Assembly: GCF_051594765.1 (NCBI RefSeq)
Contig: NZ_JBPPGJ010000008.1
Location: 186,001 to 250,000, forward strand
Length of the DNA stretch: 64,000 nt
Direction of reading: 5' to 3'
DNA from: Paenibacillus_AR sp051594765
GTDB taxonomy: Bacteria > Bacillota > Bacilli > Paenibacillales > NBRC-103111
Under the pieces are notes generated by a model that did no database searches, was not told the DNA's origin, and was given only the letters and a program-made list of their open reading frames with translations. Both the position numbers and the translations under genes were made by a program. This document shows, piece by piece, positions 59,427-64,000 of the stretch; the first letter of the stretch is position 1, and each line of letters begins with the position of its first letter.

Positions 59427-60094
59427 GCGGAAGCATACGAGTGATGATCGTGGATGACCATGATATGGTACGGCTGGGGTTGAAGACCTATCTGCTGCTG
59501 GAGCCTCGCATTCAGGTGATCGGAGAGGCGGGGAGCGGCCCGGATGCCTTGAATCAGCTGGCTCATCTGGCCCTGAATGGCCCGGATGCCATGCCCCATG
59601 TGGTGCTGATGGATCTGATGATGCCGGGGATGGATGGAATCGAAACGACGGGTGAGCTCTTGAAGCTGTACCCCGCCGTGAAGGTGGTCATGCTGACCAG
59701 CTTCCTGGAGGAGGACAAGGTGGTGAAGGCCATCGAGGCGGGAGCCATCAGCTACGTGCTGAAGACGATTCAGGCGGAGCAGCTGGTAAGCGTCATCGAG
59801 GGCGCATCCCGCGGCATGCCGGTTCTGGTGTCGGAGGTGTCCCAGGCCTTGACCCGCGGACTCCGGCAGCGCACGGCCCGCAACGACGATGAGGGCTTCA
59901 CCGTCCGGGAGAAGGAGGTGCTGCTGCTCATCGCTGACGGCAAGTCCAACAAGGAGATCTCCGACGAGCTGCACATCAGCATCAAGACGGTCAAGACCCA
60001 TGTCAGCAATCTGCTGATGAAGTGCGGTCTGGAGGACCGGACCCAGCTGGCTATCTACGCCCACCGCAAGGGTTTGGCCGAAGCGGAGAAATAA
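59423..60094 (+). CDS. liaR: Response regulator LiaR (NarL/FixJ family)
   Basis: A 223-residue regulator. The receiver domain has Asp11/Asp12, the phosphorylated Asp64 in LMDLMMPGMDG, Thr92 and Lys114. The C-terminal LuxR-type helix-turn-helix reads TVREKEVLLLIADGKSNKEI. It is translationally coupled to liaS. Partnered with LiaS it should respond to cell-wall antibiotics. Confidence 0.92.
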   Translation: MSGSIRVMIVDDHDMVRLGLKTYLLLEPRIQVIGEAGSGPDALNQLAHLALNGPDAMPHVVLMDLMMPGMDGIETTGELLKLYPAVKVVMLTSFLEEDKVVKAIEAGAISYVLKTIQAEQLVSVIEGASRGMPVLVSEVSQALTRGLRQRTARNDDEGFTVREKEVLLLIADGKSNKEISDELHISIKTVKTHVSNLLMKCGLEDRTQLAIYAHRKGLAEAEK

Positions 60095-60181
60095 GCCGGT
60101 CCGCGGTGCTCCGGAAGAGGACATAAAAAACTCCTTCCCTGCCCATCCTATGGAAAACGAATGCCAAAGGAGAGCGGATGG

Positions 60182-60595
60182 ATGATTCCCCTGACATCGA
60201 GTCTGGAAAACCGAGATGCGGCTTTTGTTAATCTGAACGACTACCTGGGCCAGTATGAATTTGCATTGGGCGGGAACTGGGAGTATGACCACGGCTATTT
60301 TGACCGATACTTGGATGAAGAGCATAAGGTTTGGGTACGGGTGCCTTTTACGGTGACCCATGGCACCTTCGACGGAGATTCCGACGCTTCCGACGCCATC
60401 GTCCGGCTGGGCCAGCCCTTCGTGCTGAAGCATCTCTATAATGACGGGCTGGATCAGAACGCCGACGCCATGGTGTACAAGGCTCTGGTGGACCAATTCC
60501 AATCCCCCGTGGATAAGGATGCCCCCGTCGAGGGCAAGTGGGTGGAGAAGGCGGAGGACCTTCTGCGCAAGGTCGAGCAAGGCTTGGTTCATTGA
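60182..60595 (+). CDS. YugN-like family protein
   Basis: A 137-residue soluble protein starting MIPLTSSLENRDAAFVNLND, with the family segment LGGNWEYDHGYFDRYLDEE and a beta-rich middle. This resembles B. subtilis YugN, of unknown function. AAAGGAG is 9 bases before the ATG at 60182. The upstream ATG (60161) overlaps that site and is not preferred. It is followed by a terminator. Confidence 0.8.
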   Translation: MIPLTSSLENRDAAFVNLNDYLGQYEFALGGNWEYDHGYFDRYLDEEHKVWVRVPFTVTHGTFDGDSDASDAIVRLGQPFVLKHLYNDGLDQNADAMVYKALVDQFQSPVDKDAPVEGKWVEKAEDLLRKVEQGLVH

Positions 60596-60642
60596 ACGGG
60601 AGTATGCCCAAATTCGTCCATTCATCCCAGAACAATGATAGG

Positions 60643-60687
60643 AACCGTTTCGGCTGCCGCTCGAGGCATGGACCGGAGCGGTTTTTT
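60643..60687 (+). terminator. Rho-independent terminator
   Basis: AACCGTTTCGG pairs with CCGGAGCGGTT (G-U pairs included) around a branched loop, followed by TTTTTT. Confidence 0.7.
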
Positions 60688-60694
60688 CTATTAA

Positions 60695-60735
60695 TTTAGC
60701 TTGGCTTTAGCGCAATTTAAGGTTCGTTTAAGGTT
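60695..60735. promoter_or_regulatory. Phased direct repeats upstream of htrA
   Basis: Four TTTA(A/G)G units start at 60695, 60706, 60716 and 60727, that is at 10-11-base spacing. The last two are identical 9-mers (TTTAAGGTT, 60716-60724 and 60727-60735). Such phasing is typical of sites for OmpR-type regulators. An OmpR-type regulator gene lies downstream at 62538. Confidence 0.55.
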
Positions 60736-60828
60736 GGGGGTGCATGATAGAGACATCAGGTTAAACAAAGGATCCGGCAAGGGCAAGCGCCCTGTAACGC
60801 CGGGATCCGGTGAAGGAGGAACCCCGAG

Positions 60829-62397
60829 ATGGAAGAGAACAAAAAAGACTACAGCGACTTTTTCAAGTCCCAAGACGATAGCGCGAACGACAATAAGGAT
60901 TCCCGCAGAGAAGCCGATCCGGAGCGTCCTTACTATTATTCATACGGTCCCTACAAATCCGCTCCGCAGCCGGAAGGCGATTCCGAATCGGCCGCTTCCT
61001 ATCAATCTCTCGACCACTCCGAGTCGGTGGAGGTTACGGCGCCCAAACCGGTCCGCCCGTATCCGTACGGCGTGCAGGAGCCGCAGGCTCCTGCGGCGCC
61101 CTCCGGCTGGACACCGGCTCCTGCTGCGCCGAAGCGGCGCTCCAATGTACGCGGCATGTTCGCGGCCTTCATGGCCGGCGCCGTGCTGGTCGGCAGCCTG
61201 ATGTTCGCCTCGGACCGCATGAACCTGTTCACCGGTACCGCAACCGGCGGCTCCGGCAGCGCATCGGCTCCCGCCAACGTGTCCTCGGGCTCCGGCTCCT
61301 CCGCCGGCGTGAAGAGCGCGGCCCTGGACATCAGCCGCCCGGGCAGCGTCTCCTCCATCGTGCAGCAGGCCAGCCCCGCCGTCGTCAAGATCGAATCGTT
61401 CGTCACCGTGAAGCAGCGGACCCGGTCCAACTCCCTGATGGACGATCCCTTCTTCCAATACTTCTTCGGCAACGGCAATAACGGCGGCAACAGCCAATCC
61501 CAGCCGAAGGCGGGCACCAAGCAGCAGGCAGGGATGGGAACCGGCTTCATCTTCGAGAAGTCCGGCTACATTCTGACCAACCAGCACGTAATCGAAGGCG
61601 CGGAAGAGATCCAAGTCACGGTGGAGGGCTACGACGAGCCGTTCGTCGCGAAGCTGCTGGGCAACAGCGCCGAGCTGGATCTGGCCGTGCTGAAGATCGA
61701 GGGCACCAAGGACTTCCCGATCCTGCCCATCGGCGATTCCAACAGCATGAGCATCGGCGACTGGGTGGTGGCCATCGGCAACCCGTACGGGTTCGAGCAC
61801 ACCGTAACCGTCGGCGTGCTGAGCGCCAAGGAACGGGAGATCGAAATTCCGGAAACCACCGGCACCCGTACCTACAAGCACCTGTTCCAGACCGACGCCT
61901 CCATCAACCCCGGCAACTCCGGCGGTCCGCTGCTTAATCTGAACGGTGAGGTCGTGGGCATCAACACCGCGGTGAACGCGCAGGCCCAGGGCATCGGCTT
62001 CGCCATCCCGACCAGCACGATCAGCGAGGTTCTGGAGAGCCTGAAGAACAACGTTCAGATTCCGAAGGCACCGGTGCCTTACATCGGCGCTACCCTTAGC
62101 AGCCTGAAGGATGTGGACGCCTCCTACCTGAAGGAGCTGAAGATTGACGGCACCGACGGCGTCATGGTCGTCAGCGTGGAGCTGGGCCATCCGGCCTTCA
62201 AGGCCGGCTTGAAGACTTATGACGTCATCACCTCCATCGACGGTGCGGCCGTCAAGACCAAGGAGGAGCTGATCACCAAGATCCAAGCCAAGAAGGTGGG
62301 CGACAAGGCTTCCTTCGGCATCCTCCGCGACGGACAGAAGGCTGCGGTTGACATTACGATCGGCAACAAGAACGATTTCGCCCAGAAGCAGCAATAG
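60829..62397 (+). CDS. htrA: Membrane-anchored serine protease HtrA (DegP/S1C family)
   Basis: A 522-residue protein. The cytoplasmic N-terminal tail (1-107) is acidic and then proline-rich. One membrane helix is at about 108-127, followed by a Ser/Gly linker. The trypsin-like domain carries His253 (in LTNQHVIEGA), Asp284 (ELDLAVLKIE) and Ser364 (NPGNSGGPLL). A single PDZ domain forms the C-terminus (about 415-510). It faces outside the membrane and degrades misfolded exported proteins. A regulator and a kinase gene follow, as cssRS accompany htrB in B. subtilis. AAGGAGG lies before the ATG. Confidence 0.94.
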   Translation: MEENKKDYSDFFKSQDDSANDNKDSRREADPERPYYYSYGPYKSAPQPEGDSESAASYQSLDHSESVEVTAPKPVRPYPYGVQEPQAPAAPSGWTPAPAAPKRRSNVRGMFAAFMAGAVLVGSLMFASDRMNLFTGTATGGSGSASAPANVSSGSGSSAGVKSAALDISRPGSVSSIVQQASPAVVKIESFVTVKQRTRSNSLMDDPFFQYFFGNGNNGGNSQSQPKAGTKQQAGMGTGFIFEKSGYILTNQHVIEGAEEIQVTVEGYDEPFVAKLLGNSAELDLAVLKIEGTKDFPILPIGDSNSMSIGDWVVAIGNPYGFEHTVTVGVLSAKEREIEIPETTGTRTYKHLFQTDASINPGNSGGPLLNLNGEVVGINTAVNAQAQGIGFAIPTSTISEVLESLKNNVQIPKAPVPYIGATLSSLKDVDASYLKELKIDGTDGVMVVSVELGHPAFKAGLKTYDVITSIDGAAVKTKEELITKIQAKKVGDKASFGILRDGQKAAVDITIGNKNDFAQKQQ

Positions 62398-62437
62398 GAA
62401 TAGAGACGGCCCACCCGGCCGATCAGAGGAGATACGC

Positions 62438-62475
62438 GAAGCGGGCTTCGGCGGTTGACGCCGGAAGCCCGCTTC
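62438..62475 (+). terminator. Hairpin after htrA
   Basis: GAAGCGGGCTTC pairs with GGAAGCCCGCTTC, with an inner GGCG/CGCC stem. Only a weak T-tail (TTGCC) follows, so it may be a leaky terminator between htrA and the two-component genes. Confidence 0.65.
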
Positions 62476-62537
62476 TTGCCATGTACGGGGCGGAATCTGG
62501 TATGATAGAGACAATTCCTTCTGGAGGGATCGTATTC

Positions 62538-63230
62538 ATGAGAGAGAAGATCGTAGTGATCGACGACGATGAGAAAATAACGTCCATGCTGCGCCGGGCG
62601 CTGACCTTCGAGGGCTACAGCGTGGCTACCGCCGGTGACGGACAGGAGGGGCTCCGCCGGGTGCTTGAGCAGGAACCGGATGTCATCATCCTGGACGTCA
62701 TGATGCCCAAGGTGGACGGCTGGGAGGTATGCCGCCGGATCCGGGAGGGGGGCATCGGCACGCCAGTCTTGATGCTGACCGCCAAGGACGACATCTCCGA
62801 CCGGGTCAAGGGACTCGACATGGGAGCGGACGATTATCTGGTGAAGCCGTTCGCGCTGGAGGAGCTGCTGGCCCGGGTTCGGGTGCTGCTCCGGCGCAAG
62901 GCGGCGGAGAAGACGGAAGCGCCGACGAACCGGCTACAGTATGAGGACCTGGTGCTGGATCTGGACACCCGGGAGGTATTCCGGGAGGGCAAGCTCATCG
63001 AGCTGACCACCAAGGAGTTCGATCTCCTGCATCTGTTCATGCAGAATCCGAAGCGGGTTCTGTCCCGGGATCTGATCATGGAGAAGATCTGGGGCTACGA
63101 CTACAGCGGCGAATCCAATGTCATGGAGGTATACATCGCCCTTCTGCGGCAGAAGACGGAGGAGCACGGCGGCAAGCGGATCATCCAGACGGTCCGGGGC
63201 GCCGGCTACGTCCTGAGAGGGGATTCGTAA
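62538..63230 (+). CDS. OmpR-family response regulator
   Basis: A 230-residue regulator. The receiver has Asp10/Asp11, the phosphorylated Asp53 in ILDVMMPKVDG, Thr81 and Lys103 in LVKPF. The C-terminal winged helix (about 130-228) has ELTTKEFDLLHLFMQNPKRV and TVRGAGYVLRG. CTGGAGGGA precedes the ATG at 62538. It may be the CssR-like partner of the next gene, acting on htrA; this is an inference from gene order. Confidence 0.9.
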   Translation: MREKIVVIDDDEKITSMLRRALTFEGYSVATAGDGQEGLRRVLEQEPDVIILDVMMPKVDGWEVCRRIREGGIGTPVLMLTAKDDISDRVKGLDMGADDYLVKPFALEELLARVRVLLRRKAAEKTEAPTNRLQYEDLVLDLDTREVFREGKLIELTTKEFDLLHLFMQNPKRVLSRDLIMEKIWGYDYSGESNVMEVYIALLRQKTEEHGGKRIIQTVRGAGYVLRGDS

Positions 63231-63231
63231 G

Positions 63232-64000
63232 ATGTCCATCCGTCTGCGTCTGACACTCTGGTACTCCACCATCCTGGCCGTGCTTCTGTTAGTGTTCGGT
63301 GTAGCGCTCTATTTCAGTTCCTCGATTATCCTGCTTCAGGATCAGAAGAAGGAGATGCAGGTGCTGGTCCGGGAGATCGAATCCCAGATCATCCCGATCC
63401 GGTTCTCCTCCAACGGGCAGACCAAGATCGTGTTCAAGCTGCCGCCGCTGAACCAGTTCAAGTACCCGGGGTATTTCCTTCAAGCCGTCAATATGGACGG
63501 AAGCATCGCCGACAGTTCCCTGAATGTGGAGCTGCCCTTGAATTACAACCAATCGAAGGTGGAAGCCGGCGAATCCGCCTATTACCGCCAGAGCGTAGGG
63601 GAGAACCTGCTCCTGGTCCTGAACCGCCCGCTGTACGAGAAGGGCTCCAACACCGTCTACGGAATTCTGCAGATTGCCGTGGTCATCGACAGCACCGAGA
63701 AGATTCTCGAGACTCTGAAGCTGGTGCTTCTGATGCTGTCGCTCATCACACTGATCCTGGCCGCATCCCTAGGCTGGTTCCTGGCCCGCAAGGCACTGAA
63801 GCCCATCGACACGGTCATCGCGGCGGCGGCTCAGATCGAGAAGGGGGCGGACCTGGGAGTCCGGATCGATTATCAGGGTCCCCATGACGAGATCGGGCGG
63901 CTGACTCAGACGATCAACAGCATGCTGGGCCGCATCCAGGGGGCCTATACGGAGCTGGAGGAGTCCGACCGGGCGCAGCGCCGCTTCGTATCGGATGCTT
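63232..64000 (+). CDS. Sensor histidine kinase, N-terminal part (3' end outside window)
   Basis: Only 256 residues are inside the window. They include a first membrane helix (about 8-28, LTLWYSTILAVLLLVFGVAL), an extracytoplasmic domain (about 30-160), a second membrane helix (about 165-185) and a HAMP domain (about 186-240). The dimerisation/phosphoacceptor domain begins near SDRAQRRFVSDA, where the frame is cut. The start is 1 base after the regulator's stop codon, so the two are a typical two-component pair. Its length beyond the edge is unknown. Confidence 0.9.
   Translation, partial: MSIRLRLTLWYSTILAVLLLVFGVALYFSSSIILLQDQKKEMQVLVREIESQIIPIRFSSNGQTKIVFKLPPLNQFKYPGYFLQAVNMDGSIADSSLNVELPLNYNQSKVEAGESAYYRQSVGENLLLVLNRPLYEKGSNTVYGILQIAVVIDSTEKILETLKLVLLMLSLITLILAASLGWFLARKALKPIDTVIAAAAQIEKGADLGVRIDYQGPHDEIGRLTQTINSMLGRIQGAYTELEESDRAQRRFVSDA

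Noticed and set aside
61254..61320. Ser/Gly repeat in htrA as a possible recombination hotspot or tandem repeat
   Set aside because: It is an ordinary low-complexity linker between membrane helix and protease domain.
1..64000. CRISPR arrays, tRNA or rRNA genes, insertion sequences, prophage
   Set aside because: No regularly spaced repeats, cloverleaf genes, transposase or phage genes were seen.

Overview
The window is a gene-dense, GC-rich stretch of chromosome from a spore-forming, low-copy-repeat Firmicute, most likely a member of the Paenibacillaceae (Paenibacillus or a close relative). The reasons are: MutS2, PspA, LiaFSR, GlnR-type nitrogen control, T-box and S-box leaders, Spo0E-like and YtxC-like sporulation proteins, S-layer-homology (SLH) domains, strong AGGAGG ribosome-binding sites and frequent TTG/GTG starts. 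I see no phage, insertion sequence, CRISPR array, rRNA or tRNA.

Layout. 1-2690: the 3' end of mutS2, then an envelope-stress cluster (pspA behind a sigma-W-like promoter, a DUF350 membrane protein, a 24-residue membrane peptide and a zinc-ribbon protein). 2731-10726 (minus): a pectin-degradation pair, namely a 2068-residue secreted rhamnogalacturonan acetylesterase/lyase with a terminal dockerin, and a cohesin-SLH cell-surface protein. 11039-16245: an MFS transporter, cysteine synthase, a short GNAT-like protein, an Lrp regulator with an aminotransferase, and a Spo0E-like phosphatase. 16292-27660: a cobalamin-riboswitch-controlled operon for B12 uptake (btuFCD) and late cobamide assembly/salvage (cobT, cobU, cbiB, cobS, cobD, cbiP, pduO-type), ending in an RluA pseudouridine synthase. 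27696-33598: a YusI-like thioredoxin-fold protein, an aminotransferase, two tandem DGQHR/DndB-like genes without other dnd genes, a YhcH-like protein and a 5'-3' exonuclease.

33628-41382: a chemoreceptor, an ABC transporter pair, ilvD, small conserved proteins, an HRDC-domain protein and corA. 41881-44412: an S-box (SAM) riboswitch driving metA and metI. 44577-51095: an EAL phosphodiesterase, mqnC, two small cysteine-rich proteins, a YtxC-like protein, and a threonine T-box ahead of thrS. 51250-57025: a 3D-domain protein, a Fur-box-linked aldo/keto reductase, a gamma-SASP-like peptide, a chemoreceptor with a C-terminal Cache domain, and an ammonium transporter behind a GlnR/TnrA box. 57156-64000: liaF-liaS-liaR, a YugN-like protein, an HtrA protease preceded by phased direct repeats, then an OmpR-type response regulator and a histidine kinase cut by the window edge.

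The most unusual items are the orphan DGQHR pair with a perfect palindrome in its promoter region, the cohesin/dockerin/SLH pectinase pair, and the phased repeats in front of htrA. Gene functions rest on recognised motifs read by eye; no database search was possible.
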